Source: Oscillatoriophycideae cyanobacterium NC_groundwater_1537_Pr4_S-0.65um_50_18 (GTDB lineage: Bacteria; Cyanobacteriota; Cyanobacteriia; Elainellales; Elainellaceae). From it: DNA of 64,000 nucleotides. Shown here piece after piece: positions 16,583-26,111 of the stretch. The position numbers were made by a program, and so were the translations under genes. How positions within the stretch are numbered: position 1 is the stretch's first letter; the number at the start of each line of letters is the position of its first letter. The stretch is taken from positions 1-64,000 of the forward strand of contig JACQYI010000071.1 of assembly GCA_016208305.1 (NCBI GenBank). Direction: 5' to 3'. The notes beneath the pieces are model-generated. The model did no database searches. It was given only the letters and a program-made list of their open reading frames with translations, and was not told the DNA's origin.

Positions 16583-17841
16583 AGGTTAGGTTCCTCAAGC
16601 TGTTTCTCAATTGCATCACAGGCAGCCTGTGCCCCCGATTCTGTTTGTATCTTCTGACTCATGGCCTGAGCCTGGGTGGCATAACTCGGATTTTTCAGCA
16701 GGGTATGCAATTCTTTGGCAACTCTTGTGGGCTGATACTGCGGGCGCGGAATCGTGCGCGAAGTGCCCAACCGCTCTAGCCGAGCCGCGTTGTCAGGCTG
16801 ATCATGGCTGTAGGGCATGACTAAAGTCGGGCGACCCGCCCGCAAAGCTTGAGCCGTGGTGCCAATGCCGCCCTGATGAACGATCGCCCCCGCATGAGGA
16901 AAAATTGCTGAGTAAAGCACATAGTCCCAAGCCAAAATGCTATCGGGCAGGTTCTCAGGATAGGGGTTTTGACCCATGATTAAGACCGCGCGGCGATCGA
17001 TCTGCTGCACAGCCTGAATGCTATCTCGGAAAAAGTTGCCCGGATCAAACACGGCCGCAGAACCCAGCGTAAACACAATCGGGGGTTCACCCACCTGCAA
17101 GAAATGTTGCAGCTCTGGGGCAATCGCCCCTGCCAATGCGCCGTCATAGAAGGTAAATCCTGTTTGCACCGTATGGGATGGCCAATCGGGTTGAGGCGTC
17201 GCCAGCACAGATGAAAACAGAGCCAGTACCAGATGCGGCGAAAACTTTTCATCCATTATCGGATTGCCAATGGGCAGTAATCCCAATTCCTGCCGAAGCT
17301 GGTGCAGCGGTACTGCCCAATCACGGGTTGCCGATCGCACAAGGTTACGGACGCTGCGATTGACGAAAGGAAACGATCGCAAATTTGCCAAAGCCGCCAG
17401 CATCGGCAGAACCGGAGGATCGTAGATCGAGAAGAAAGAAGACGGGGAAAGGGCACAAAAAGCCCATTTAAGCCCCAACTTTTCGGCAACGAGCCGAGTG
17501 GCATAGACGACTTCCCCAGTCAGGATAAAATCGGCACCCTGCGCGATCGCCATCAAATCCTGGTAAGTCTCCCGCAGATTGGCAAAGATATAGTCCCGGA
17601 TGAGTCGCTCCGTCCCTTTCTTTAAATCCATCATCTGCGCGATCGTTTCGGTGTCGTCGGTGGGAATCTGTTCAGGGCGCATGGGATAAACCTCAAAACC
17701 CAAAGCCTCGACTCTGCTAGCGAGCATCTGAGAAACCGCAAACACCACTTCATGACCTCGCTCTCGCAATGCCAGCCCGATCGCCAGCATCGGATGCAGA
17801 TCACCCAACGACCCAATGGTAGTGAGGACAACTCGGCTCAC
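16576..17841 (-). CDS. GT1/UGT-family glycosyltransferase
   Basis: About 421 residues with a GT-B fold. The N-terminal domain starts VVLTTIGSLGDLHPMLAIG, and the C-terminal donor site has HQGGIGTTAQALRAGRPTL and HDQPDNAARL. It resembles sterol, macrolide and MGT-type transferases that move a sugar from a nucleotide donor to a lipid or secondary metabolite. GTG 17841 is chosen because AGGGTG lies 5 nt upstream; a TTG-started frame from 17880 would include a 14-bp tandem duplication and is less likely. It is coupled to the GNAT gene downstream. The acceptor is unknown. Confidence 0.85.
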   Translation of the reverse strand: MSRVVLTTIGSLGDLHPMLAIGLALRERGHEVVFAVSQMLASRVEALGFEVYPMRPEQIPTDDTETIAQMMDLKKGTERLIRDYIFANLRETYQDLMAIAQGADFILTGEVVYATRLVAEKLGLKWAFCALSPSSFFSIYDPPVLPMLAALANLRSFPFVNRSVRNLVRSATRDWAVPLHQLRQELGLLPIGNPIMDEKFSPHLVLALFSSVLATPQPDWPSHTVQTGFTFYDGALAGAIAPELQHFLQVGEPPIVFTLGSAAVFDPGNFFRDSIQAVQQIDRRAVLIMGQNPYPENLPDSILAWDYVLYSAIFPHAGAIVHQGGIGTTAQALRAGRPTLVMPYSHDQPDNAARLERLGTSRTIPRPQYQPTRVAKELHTLLKNPSYATQAQAMSQKIQTESGAQAACDAIEKQLEEPNLC

Positions 17842-17868
17842 AGCTTCACCCTGAATTAGTGCTGCACT

Positions 17869-17896
17869 GATTGTAAGCAATTGATTGTAAGCAATT
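17869..17896. repeat. 14-bp tandem duplication
   Basis: GATTGTAAGCAATT occurs twice without a gap (17869-17882, 17883-17896) between the NurA-domain and glycosyltransferase genes. Confidence 0.9.
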
Positions 17897-17907
17897 GGTG
17901 CAAACGG

Positions 17908-19089
17908 CTAGGCAATGCTGCCCCGCTTGCGGGCTTCTTTGTAGGAAGTGCCCACGTTTCGCAGTCCGGCGCGGATCATCTGCTGCTCTAGCAGGGCAAA
18001 AAATCGAGCGCGATCGCCTCCTCTGACCACAGCCTGATTATGCGCCTCTGCTAGAGCCACCGGATAGCCATAGCCTTTTTGCACCTGAGTTAGGGTCAGG
18101 CTCAGCGCTCTGTCTAGTAATTCGCGATCGTTGGCCACCCAAGCCGGAAACTCGATCCGAGCAATCTCAGAACCCATATGCACATAGCAAAAATGCACCG
18201 CATGTTCGCCATAAGCCTCCAAAATTTTTGCCGAGCTGCGCCAGATGGCTCCTCGCTGCCCCGGTTCGAGGACTAACCCCCACAAGGCCGTATCTCGCAA
18301 CGGTGCAAACACCTGGCAGGGAGCCTGTTCGGTTTGCCCCTGGCAGTGGGTCATACAGTCTGGAGCCAAGAAAGGGCAGGTGTGCAGCCGCAAAAAGTTG
18401 AGCGATTCACCACTCCGAGCCGCGCTGATATAGCTGACTAGCGGAATGCGTGCCGATCGCAGCTTCTCCCAAGCTTCGAGAATGGGCGGCAGAATACAGT
18501 CACGGGCTTCTCCGGGCAACGGCTCCAAAAACCAGTGAATCAAGGAACCATCCACCATTGCGAGGCTGGTGGCATCGGCTTCTGTGACAAACTCTAGAGC
18601 CAGCTCTGATAGGACGATCGCCTCTGATACAGTGCGCCGATAGCCCATCCACTCTTCTGTGCGAATGCCCCATTGCCGAGACACATACAGATCTTCAGGC
18701 CGATAGAACACTTCCGGCAGGTTATCTAGCAGCGGATGGCGGTTTTGACCGTAGTGCAGGGCGATCCGCCCCACGTTGATTAGATAACAGTAGGCAATTT
18801 CATGATGGCTTGGGGCAATTTGGGAGCCGTCAGTGGCAAAAACAGTGTGAATCGGCGGGGCAGGCGTGAGATCAATTTGGGTATCGAGCGGTTCGAGCGG
18901 AGCCGCCGCCGCAAATCCTAGGCGATCGCGCCATATTTGCTGTTGTGCTACCAAATCGGCCTGATGGTGGCGGGCTTGCGCCAAGAGCTGCTGTGCCAAG
19001 TCCAATCGCTGCCGGGTAGCGGCGGCCTCCTGAGTCAGATGTTGACCAATGCCCTGCATCTGGCGGGCGAGTTTAATCAGATCAAGCAT
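17908..19089 (-). CDS. NurA-domain protein (putative nuclease)
   Basis: About 393 residues. An N-terminal helical region is rich in Gln/Ala; the NurA-type core then has ATDGSQIAPSHHE (about 90-105), MVDGSLIHWF (about 205) and a C-terminal GYPVALAEAHNQAVV. The acidic residues in the DGS motifs are those expected to bind metal. NurA proteins are 5'-3' nucleases acting with HerA in archaeal DNA-end resection; cyanobacterial members are conserved but uncharacterised. No HerA is adjacent. ATG 19089 is preferred over TTG 19137. Confidence 0.75.
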   Translation of the reverse strand: MLDLIKLARQMQGIGQHLTQEAAATRQRLDLAQQLLAQARHHQADLVAQQQIWRDRLGFAAAAPLEPLDTQIDLTPAPPIHTVFATDGSQIAPSHHEIAYCYLINVGRIALHYGQNRHPLLDNLPEVFYRPEDLYVSRQWGIRTEEWMGYRRTVSEAIVLSELALEFVTEADATSLAMVDGSLIHWFLEPLPGEARDCILPPILEAWEKLRSARIPLVSYISAARSGESLNFLRLHTCPFLAPDCMTHCQGQTEQAPCQVFAPLRDTALWGLVLEPGQRGAIWRSSAKILEAYGEHAVHFCYVHMGSEIARIEFPAWVANDRELLDRALSLTLTQVQKGYGYPVALAEAHNQAVVRGGDRARFFALLEQQMIRAGLRNVGTSYKEARKRGSIA

Positions 19090-19173
19090 GGTATGGCTCA
19101 AGCATAGGGTGGCAAGATTGGCGCGATCGGCTGGCAATCGCCTAGAATCGCAAATGAATTAACCTGTAATCGT

Positions 19174-19203
19174 TTTTAGAAGTACCGCGCGGCACTTTCA
19201 AAA
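19174..19203. repeat. Degenerate palindrome with CCGCGCGG core
   Basis: A 15+15-nt inverted repeat with three imperfect pairs around CCGCGCGG. It looks like a decayed member of the palindrome class at 16041 and 63566. Confidence 0.55.
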
Positions 19204-19207
19204 GACT

Positions 19208-19333
19208 ATGGCTTCTAGTAAACAAATGTACTGGCTGTCATTATCCTACGCGATCGTGGGAGGGGCGATCGCAAATCCCTTGCCCAAGCAACTCTTGCCG
19301 AATCCATACGTCAAGATGAAAGAGAATTTATAG
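19208..19333 (+). CDS. Candidate 41-residue small membrane protein
   Basis: This frame (ATG 19208, TAG 19331) encodes 41 residues with one hydrophobic segment (MYWLSLSYAIVGGAIA), then a Pro-rich basic tail ending KMKENL. No Shine-Dalgarno is visible. It lies between a decayed palindrome and a dispersed 100-bp repeat, so it may be a chance frame. The transmembrane-like composition makes it worth listing. No family is recognised. Confidence 0.35.
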   Translation: MASSKQMYWLSLSYAIVGGAIANPLPKQLLPNPYVKMKENL

Positions 19334-19340
19334 CGCAGCC

Positions 19341-19440
19341 GGGTGCATCTCGTCGTTAGGGGAGCAGATACTTTTAATGATGAGAGGATGGGATGATGCG
19401 ATCGCCGTTGTCTGCTCTCCCATCATCCCACCCTCCCGCT
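19341..19440 (+). repeat. Dispersed 100-bp element, copy 1
   Basis: It begins GGGTGCATCTCGTCGTTAGG, with 30 identical bases shared with copy 2, and ends CATCATCCCACCCTCCCGCT, 20 identical bases. An internal 10-bp hairpin (19389-19398 with 19421-19430, TGGGATGATG) encloses a HIP1 site. Other copies are at 43674-43773 (same strand) and 32632-32748 (reverse). It is non-coding. Confidence 0.85.
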
Positions 19441-19625
19441 AGAGGCTACCCCAACGGCTGGATGCGCCCTCTGGCTACGAATTTTATTCTGGAAGACTCG
19501 CTTCGCGTGCCTCTCAAAAAAATTCATAGCTGCAATCAGCAACACCAAATTTACTTCTGCACCTTTTCATGACAAAAATGTAGGGGCAAAGATGCAGCGC
19601 ATAGGGCCTAGTGAGGAGTTGAAGC

Positions 19626-20639
19626 ATGAGTACATCGTTGTTCCCAGACGGATCGAGACAGGCCATCACCCCGCTGGCTGCCCAGCTTAAACTCTCAATT
19701 GTCGTACCCGTCTATAACGAGGTCGAGAGCATTCCGCGTCTGATAGAGGCGATCGCTTCGACGCTTCAGCTTCATCATCTCAACTACGAAATTATTTGTG
19801 TGGATGATGGCTCCACCGATGGTTCAGGAGATCTGTTGCGGCAAATTGCTCGCGATCGCACTGACCTCAAGGCAGTTTTGCTGCGCCGCAACTATGGGCA
19901 AACGGCAGCGATGGCGGCTGGCTTTAACCATGCCCAAGGTCAGGTCATGATTACGCTAGACGGCGACTTGCAAAACGATCCAGCCGATATTCCCAGACTG
20001 TTAGAGAAGCTAGATGAAGGCTACGATTTGGTGAGCGGTTGGCGAATGCAGCGCCAAGATGCCGCCTTGACTCGGCTTTTGCCCTCCAAAATTGCCAATT
20101 GGCTGATCGCCAAAGTGACGGGGGTGAATATTCACGACTATGGCTGCTCTCTCAAAGCCTATCGATCGGAACTCGTCATGGACATGAACCTCTATGGTGA
20201 GCTACATCGCTTCTTGCCGGCGCTGGCCTTCATTGAAGGAGCCAGAATTGCCGAAATCCCCGTCCGGCACCATGCGCGCAAGTTTGGGAAAAGCAAGTAT
20301 GGACTTGGGCGCACCTTCCGGGTGGTGATGGACTTGTTCACCATCTTTTTTATGAAGAAATTCTTGACGCGCCCCATGCATGTGTTTGGCTTGTTTGGTC
20401 TGCTGGCAATGCTATTGGGAGTCGTGGTCGGTGTTTACCTAACTTTTCTCAAGCTAACTATGGGCGAAGATATTGGCAACCGTCCGCTGCTAATTTTGGC
20501 CGTCGTTCTCTTCCTCACAGGTATTCAGTTACTCAGTTTTGGTCTGCTGGCAGAGCTTTCAATGCGGACTTATCACGAGTCGCAAAATCGCCCTATCTAT
20601 CGCGTTCGTGAGGTCATCGGTTCAGAGTCTGATTCATAA
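19626..20639 (+). CDS. GT2 glycosyltransferase, DPM1/GtrB-like with two C-terminal TM helices
   Basis: 337 residues: a GT-A domain (about 22-240) with VVPVYNE, nucleotide-sugar Asp residues in VDDGST and LDGDLQNDP, then membrane helices at about 255-285 and 295-320. Such enzymes attach a sugar from a nucleotide donor to a polyprenyl phosphate at the inner face of the plasma membrane, supplying lipid-linked sugars to GT-C transferases. The nearby convergent GT39-like protein (20728-22398) could be its user. ATG 19626 has GAGGAG upstream. A 16-bp tandem duplication (20692-20723) follows the stop. Confidence 0.9.
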   Translation: MSTSLFPDGSRQAITPLAAQLKLSIVVPVYNEVESIPRLIEAIASTLQLHHLNYEIICVDDGSTDGSGDLLRQIARDRTDLKAVLLRRNYGQTAAMAAGFNHAQGQVMITLDGDLQNDPADIPRLLEKLDEGYDLVSGWRMQRQDAALTRLLPSKIANWLIAKVTGVNIHDYGCSLKAYRSELVMDMNLYGELHRFLPALAFIEGARIAEIPVRHHARKFGKSKYGLGRTFRVVMDLFTIFFMKKFLTRPMHVFGLFGLLAMLLGVVVGVYLTFLKLTMGEDIGNRPLLILAVVLFLTGIQLLSFGLLAELSMRTYHESQNRPIYRVREVIGSESDS

Positions 20640-20691
20640 TTTTCTCGGCTAAGGTTCCTTACAACATAAACGCTTTGAAAACCGCGCCACT

Positions 20692-20723
20692 AATTCGCGC
20701 TAAAGACAATTCGCGCCAAAGAT
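20692..20723. repeat. 16-bp tandem duplication
   Basis: AATTCGCGCTAAAGAC is followed directly by AATTCGCGCCAAAGAT, lying between two convergent glycosyltransferase genes. Confidence 0.85.
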
Positions 20724-20727
20724 TGAC

Positions 20728-22398
20728 TCATAAGCTAGATTTTCGTCGGTAGAGTTTCACCTCATCATCCAACCTTTCCAAACTATAGTCCTGCTCTAGC
20801 CATGCCTTTAGCTTGGAGTAAAACAAGCGATTGTACTCTTCCTCTTTCCTCGTAGCGCTCATCACAACATAAAGCGGCCGCTTTTGCATTAATGCAGACA
20901 GTTCTTGCATGGAGTTCACGCCCGCTACTTTAGGCAAATTCTCTCCCATCAGGAAGAACGGATAAGCATATCGAGTTGGAATTTTGGCCTTAGAGAGAAA
21001 GTAGACAACCGGATCATAGTCCGCTACGTAAATATAATCATCTGGCTGAATGCGAGGCTGAAGATAGGCCGACACTTCAGCAGCTTTGTCTTGATAATGA
21101 GGAACGCCTTTGATGTAAGAGAAATAGAAGAATTTTGCGCTTTTCTGCAAATCAGCAGCAGCATAAAATCCTACAAATAACGCGATCGCAAAGAGCAGCG
21201 GCAGGTATTTTTGAGCAAGCGATCGCGTTGTTCTCCAGCCTGGAGACGGCTCTGTCTGAGATGTTTCAGGAAGAGCCGATCGTCTTGGGTGGCGATCGCT
21301 GAGGGCATTTCTTCCCCCAAGCAATTTGACCCCCAAAAACGCCGTTATCAGACTCAAAGGAGGCAGCAAAGGCAAAAAATAATGATCGTAAAAATTGACT
21401 TTAAAGGTTAGTAAAATTCCCAGCAGGGGAATCAAAATCCAGACCAGAATGAGGAGAGATAGCCTTCGTTCTGTTGATGATATTTGCTTAAATAGCGCAG
21501 GCCAGATTAGTGCCAAACCAATCCAAAGCGGAAAATTTTTGCGCAATTGGAACACAACTGTTTCTATGACAACTCTCAAAGAAAAGTTGCGATCGATATT
21601 GCGGATTTTGTTGGCCGTAAAGTTTGCATAGAAAAAGTCAGAAAAGGAGCCTGTTAAGACAAAGAAACTCGCCATGAGAAAAAAGGGCAAAAGAAATCCC
21701 AACAGCAGAATTAAAAAGACTCCTGCCCTTTGAAAATATTGATGTCTGCTCTTCTGTAAAGGGGCTATGTGTAAAGGGGTTAAAAAAAGCGGAACCGCTA
21801 GAAGCAATAAAATGGCAACTAAATCATAGATCACCACATATTTGATGATGAATGCGATGCCCAGGCAAAGCCCAATAGCAAAGTATCGCCATCGAGAGAC
21901 CGATTGATTTCTCTCCTGCCACTGAGCAGCAACCCAGTAGTAGGCTGTCGCGACAAACGGGATAAAAAATATCTCAGTATTTGCAGCCGTTCCCCCGTTC
22001 TGAAGCGTAGAGACGATGTACAGCAGAGCAGCAATGACACCCATGAGCTTGGCATTTCCCGCCCATAGCTGACTGAAGTGATACAGAACATAGCAGGTAG
22101 CGGCGATCGCCCCACAGGACAGCAATCTGAGCGCAAATATTGACTTTCCAAACAGCAGAAAGGACAGGATGTACAGCAAGTAGATGCCGACAGGCTTATT
22201 GTCCCAAATCTCAATGTAGGGAATTTTCCCGTCCAGCATACTTTGGGAAACCAGCATGTACAGGCTTTCATCCCAATCTAGTCCGGACTGAAAAAATGTC
22301 CAGAATCGGAAAAAGATAGCAGCACAAAAAAACCCAAGGAACAGGCCCAGTTCTCTTTTGACTTTACTGGAGATAGACTCTGAGACAGTAGGCGTCAT
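20728..22398 (-). CDS. GT39/ArnT-like polyprenyl-sugar glycosyltransferase (GT-C)
   Basis: 556 residues with about a dozen transmembrane helices. The first periplasmic loop carries the acidic GT-C motif (GLDWDESLYMLVSQ) followed by DNKPVG, as in the PMT/ArnT superfamily. It likely transfers a sugar from a polyprenyl-phosphate carrier to a lipid, protein or glycan on the outer face of the plasma membrane. The C-terminal soluble part (about 420-556) contains YIYVADYDPVVYFLS. It is convergent with the GT2 enzyme that could make its donor. Confidence 0.85.
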   Translation of the reverse strand: MTPTVSESISSKVKRELGLFLGFFCAAIFFRFWTFFQSGLDWDESLYMLVSQSMLDGKIPYIEIWDNKPVGIYLLYILSFLLFGKSIFALRLLSCGAIAATCYVLYHFSQLWAGNAKLMGVIAALLYIVSTLQNGGTAANTEIFFIPFVATAYYWVAAQWQERNQSVSRWRYFAIGLCLGIAFIIKYVVIYDLVAILLLLAVPLFLTPLHIAPLQKSRHQYFQRAGVFLILLLGFLLPFFLMASFFVLTGSFSDFFYANFTANKIRNIDRNFSLRVVIETVVFQLRKNFPLWIGLALIWPALFKQISSTERRLSLLILVWILIPLLGILLTFKVNFYDHYFLPLLPPLSLITAFLGVKLLGGRNALSDRHPRRSALPETSQTEPSPGWRTTRSLAQKYLPLLFAIALFVGFYAAADLQKSAKFFYFSYIKGVPHYQDKAAEVSAYLQPRIQPDDYIYVADYDPVVYFLSKAKIPTRYAYPFFLMGENLPKVAGVNSMQELSALMQKRPLYVVMSATRKEEEYNRLFYSKLKAWLEQDYSLERLDDEVKLYRRKSSL

Positions 22399-22624
22399 GA
22401 AGTACGGTTAAAAGCGACCCAATATCAATTTAATCCGAGTTTGTAAAGTAGTTTGAGTCAAAGCTGCACTCTGTGCACTTCTGTGAACCTCCCACTGATT
22501 TAGCAAGACCCCTCAGTACTATTTAGCGCATGAGAAACCTTATAATTCACTAGACAGATTTGCTTGTTGTCCAGTCCTTTAGACTGTTTCTGGTCGTCTA
22601 GCCAGCCTACCTTTTGCGCAAATT

Positions 22625-23752
22625 ATGACTCTTTCTCCCTCAGCGATCGCGCCAGAATCTATCCCTGCTCAAGATTGGTCAGAGCTGCTGCAACAGCTTC
22701 TCGATCGCCAGTCTCTGGATACTCACCAGGCCGCTACTTTGATGCAGGGGTGGCTGAGTGAAGCGATCGCACCTGTGATTTCAGGGGCTATTCTGGCTGC
22801 CCTTCAGGCAAAGGGGGTATCAGCTAGCGAACTTGCAGGTATGGCTCAGGTTTTGCAGTCTCAATCTCTGTCCCAATCACTCGCCAGCAAAACGCCTCTG
22901 GCTCATCCGTCAGAAAGGCTCGCCCTGCCGACTCCGCTGATTGATACCTGTGGCACAGGAGGCGATCGCGCTTCCACGTTTAATATTTCTACGACGACTG
23001 CATTTGTTGCGGCAGCAGCGGGTGTGGCCGTCGCCAAGCATGGCAATCGTGCCGCCTCTAGCAAAGTCGGTTCGGCTGATGTGCTGGAGGCGCTGGGCAT
23101 TAACCTAAGTGCCGATCCTGAGCGGATTAAAGCAGCCGTTGTCGAAACCGGAATTACCTTTTTGTTTGCGCCAGGCTGGCATCCTGCCATGAAATATGTC
23201 GCTCCCATGCGCAAAGCGCTTAAGGTGCGTACCGTGTTCAATTTATTAGGCCCGTTGGTCAATCCTTTGCCTTTAACCGGACAGGTGATGGGCGTATTTG
23301 ACTCAGCACTGGTTGAAACGATCGCCCAGGCGCTGAATCAACTAGGAAGATCGGAAGCGATCGTGCTGCATGGGCGAGAGCGTCTCGATGAGGCAGGTCT
23401 AGGAGATGTGACCGATTTGGCAGTTTTGTCTCACGGGCAGATCGAATCCGTGGCGCTGCACCCTGAAGCTTTGGGTCTTACCGCAGCTCCTACCAGCGCT
23501 TTGCGAGGAGGTGAAGTGGCCGAAAACGCAGAAATTCTCTGTGCTGTGTTGCAGGGCAAGGGCACTCTGGCTCAGCAAGAGGTGGTGGCGCTAAATGCGG
23601 CTCTGGCGTTGAAGGTGGGCGGCGTCATTGCGGCAGAGCCAGGAGAAGATGCGATCGCGCTTTATCGCAGAGGCATTATCCTGGCAAAAGACATTCTCGC
23701 CAGCGGAGCCGCCTGGGATAAATTGCAGCAGCTAATTACCTTCCTACAGTAA
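22625..23752 (+). CDS. trpD: Anthranilate phosphoribosyltransferase
   Basis: 375 residues. It joins anthranilate to PRPP in the second step of tryptophan synthesis in the cytoplasm. The glycine-rich PRPP loop ([17 protein letters not shown]), [21 protein letters not shown] and the magnesium site segment [12 protein letters not shown] are present. It is longer than the usual ~340-350 because of an N-terminal extension of about 20 residues; an internal start is possible. It stands alone, as trp genes usually are in cyanobacteria. Confidence 0.96.
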   Translation: MTLSPSAIAPESIPAQDWSELLQQLLDRQSLDTHQAATLMQGWLSEAIAPVISGAILAALQAKGVSASELAGMAQVLQSQSLSQSLASKTPLAHPSERLALPTPLIDTCGTGGDRASTFNISTTTAFVAAAAGVAVAKHGNRAASSKVGSADVLEALGINLSADPERIKAAVVETGITFLFAPGWHPAMKYVAPMRKALKVRTVFNLLGPLVNPLPLTGQVMGVFDSALVETIAQALNQLGRSEAIVLHGRERLDEAGLGDVTDLAVLSHGQIESVALHPEALGLTAAPTSALRGGEVAENAEILCAVLQGKGTLAQQEVVALNAALALKVGGVIAAEPGEDAIALYRRGIILAKDILASGAAWDKLQQLITFLQ

Positions 23753-23840
23753 GGATCACAGATTCAAGAGGTGATGTTTTAAATGTGCTGTTGATTGCCT
23801 AGAACATCATTGATTTAAGAAAACTTAGCTCCCATAACTT

Positions 23841-25043
23841 ATGCCGTTCAATCGTCGTCAGTTTTTGCTTTTGGGTGGAGCCTTGGGCGGGCTGGGTTTA
23901 TCGGTAGCGGCGCAAAAATGGGCAGCTAGCCAAGGTTCCTCTCTGCCAGCCGATCGCCCCCTCGATCTGAATGAATACAGCCAGTCCAGCCCAGAGTCCA
24001 GCCCAGAGTCCAACCTAGAGTCCAGCCCGACAGCAAGCAGTCCAACCGCATCCACCGATCCGCTCAATCCGCCTAGAGGCGATGTTCGGATCGTCGTGAT
24101 TAGCGATCTCAACAGCCAATACGGCTCTACCGACTACGAAATAGAAGTCGATAACGCCATCGCCCGTATTCCCACCTGGCAGCCCGATCTGGTGCTGTGT
24201 GGGGGTGACATGGTGGCTGGGCAGCAGCCTTCGCTGACGCGATCGGAAATTGAAGCCATGTGGGCCGCCTTTGACCAACATGTCAGCGCCCCTCTTCGCA
24301 AAGCCAACATTCCCTACGGGTTTACCTTGGGCAATCACGATGCTTCTTCGGCTCAGGCAATCAATGGCGGCCTGTTGTTTGGCACCGAGCGAGAGTTGGC
24401 CAGCGCCTACTGGAACGATCCGCTACATGATCCAGGGTTGCAATTTGTCGATCGCGCCAAATTTCCCTTCTACTACACCTTCCAGAAAAAAGATGTTTTC
24501 TTTCTCAGCTGGGATGCTTCTAGCGCCCAGATTTCTGCGGAGCAGCTCGCTTGGGTAGAGCAAAGTTTGTCGAGTCCGGCGGCAAAGGCAGCGAAACTGC
24601 GGATCGTAGTTGGGCATCTGCCGCTCTATGGCATTGCCATTGGTCGAGATGATGCAGGCGAATACTTAGAAAATGCAGAGGGGCTACGATCGCTCCTAGA
24701 ACGCCATCAGGTTCATACGTATGTGAGTGGCCATGACCATGCCTACTATCCAGGGCACAAGGGCGATCTGGAGCTGTTGCACTGCGGCATCTTGGGGGCA
24801 GGCGTGCGGCCATTGCTCAATGGCGATTTGTCCCCGCGCAAAACTTTGACGATCGTTGATGTAGATTTAGCCGCCGCTCGCACGCTCTATACCACCCTAG
24901 ATGCCACAACGCTGGAGCTAGTCAATCAACAAGAATTACCCAAGCTGATTGCTTCTCCGGGCGGTAAGGTGCTGCGCCGTGATGTGGTTTGGGAAGATCT
25001 AACCCCAGCGGAGCAGGCCATCGAATATGCGCCAAGAGGCTAA
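23841..25043 (+). CDS. Tat-exported calcineurin-like metallophosphoesterase
   Basis: 400 residues. The N-terminus NRRQFLLLGGALGGLGL is a twin-arginine signal, suggesting folded export to the periplasm with metal in place. A Ser/Pro/Glu linker follows (12-bp DNA repeats at 23983-24030). The catalytic domain has the metallophosphoesterase motifs VISDLN (for D-x-H), GGDMV, GNHD and GHLPLYG / SGHDHAYYP. The first motif has Asn instead of His (SDLN), as in some subfamilies. The substrate is unknown. The gene precedes panB by 81 bp. Confidence 0.88.
   Translation: MPFNRRQFLLLGGALGGLGLSVAAQKWAASQGSSLPADRPLDLNEYSQSSPESSPESNLESSPTASSPTASTDPLNPPRGDVRIVVISDLNSQYGSTDYEIEVDNAIARIPTWQPDLVLCGGDMVAGQQPSLTRSEIEAMWAAFDQHVSAPLRKANIPYGFTLGNHDASSAQAINGGLLFGTERELASAYWNDPLHDPGLQFVDRAKFPFYYTFQKKDVFFLSWDASSAQISAEQLAWVEQSLSSPAAKAAKLRIVVGHLPLYGIAIGRDDAGEYLENAEGLRSLLERHQVHTYVSGHDHAYYPGHKGDLELLHCGILGAGVRPLLNGDLSPRKTLTIVDVDLAAARTLYTTLDATTLELVNQQELPKLIASPGGKVLRRDVVWEDLTPAEQAIEYAPRG
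23983..24030 (+). repeat. 12-bp in-frame tandem repeat, four units
   Basis: AGTCCAGCCCAG repeats four times (the third and fourth units slightly changed), encoding the SSPE-type linker after the Tat signal of the phosphoesterase. Confidence 0.85.
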
Positions 25044-25124
25044 AGTCTGCGGTTTGATAAAATATTTAAGTAGCGATCGCAACAGATATCTTCAGCCCCC
25101 CCACCTCCTTAGGGAGCTTTTTCT

Positions 25125-25919
25125 ATGGCAGTCAATACACAACAGCTCATCCGCTACAAGAAAGAAGGGCGGCTTATTACCGTCCTGACCGCCTGGGACT
25201 ACTTAATTGCCCAAGTGATCGACCAAGCCGGGGTCGATCTGATCATGGTAGGCGACTCTCTGGCTATGGTGGCCTTGGGCTACGAAAACACTATCCCGTT
25301 GACGCTGGATGAGATTATTCATCACGCTAAGGCCGTGCGGCGAGGCGTCAAGACAACGCTGCTGGTCGTCGATCTCCCGTTCATGACCTATCAAGAAAGT
25401 CCTGAGCAGGCTCTGCGATCGGCAGGTCGAGTGCTCAAAGAAACGGGCGCACAGGCCGTCAAACTTGAGGGCGGATCTCCCGCGATGGTGCAAACTGTGG
25501 CACGACTGGTCGAGGCTGGCATTCCTGTCATGGGGCATGTGGGGCTGACACCCCAATCTGTGCACCAGTTTGGTGGCTTTCGGAAACAGGGCAAGTCCCC
25601 TGAGGCCGGAGAACGCATCTTGGAAGAGGCGATCGCTTTAGAGCAAGCCGGAGCTTTTGCCATCGTTTTAGAACATATCCCAGCAGAGCTAGCGCTGCGG
25701 ATTTCTCAAAAGTTGGTGATTCCCACAATCGGCATTGGAGCGGGTGCCCATTGCGATGGTCAGGTGCTAGTGACGGCAGATTTGCTGGGTTTGTCAGAGT
25801 GGAGTCCGCCCTTTGCCAAAGCCTATGCCAACCTGCGAGAAACGATCGCTCAAGCGGCTCAGGCTTTTTGCACTGAAGTACGCGAACACCAGTTTCCCAA
25901 GTCAGAACCTGAAAGTTAG
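25125..25919 (+). CDS. panB: 3-Methyl-2-oxobutanoate hydroxymethyltransferase
   Basis: 264 residues, the family's usual length. PanB adds a hydroxymethyl group from methylene-tetrahydrofolate to alpha-ketoisovalerate, making ketopantoate for pantothenate and CoA. Metal and substrate motifs are visible: [31 protein letters not shown] and the Glu in AIVLEHIP. Start ATG 25125 has AGGGAG upstream. Confidence 0.96.
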   Translation: MAVNTQQLIRYKKEGRLITVLTAWDYLIAQVIDQAGVDLIMVGDSLAMVALGYENTIPLTLDEIIHHAKAVRRGVKTTLLVVDLPFMTYQESPEQALRSAGRVLKETGAQAVKLEGGSPAMVQTVARLVEAGIPVMGHVGLTPQSVHQFGGFRKQGKSPEAGERILEEAIALEQAGAFAIVLEHIPAELALRISQKLVIPTIGIGAGAHCDGQVLVTADLLGLSEWSPPFAKAYANLRETIAQAAQAFCTEVREHQFPKSEPES

Positions 25920-26111
25920 TTCTAAGGAACGAGAATTCAATAAATGCAATGTTTGGGAGGGGTGGGTTTCGCGCTTTTGCAAATTAGCCGATCCGTTCAT
26001 GAATCTAACTTGCAAGCAGTTTTACAAGCAGCCTTATCTTCTAGATTGTGATTTGCTGTATTGAAACGCGATCGAATTTAAATCGAATTCAAACAGTCTC
26101 AGGATTCAACC

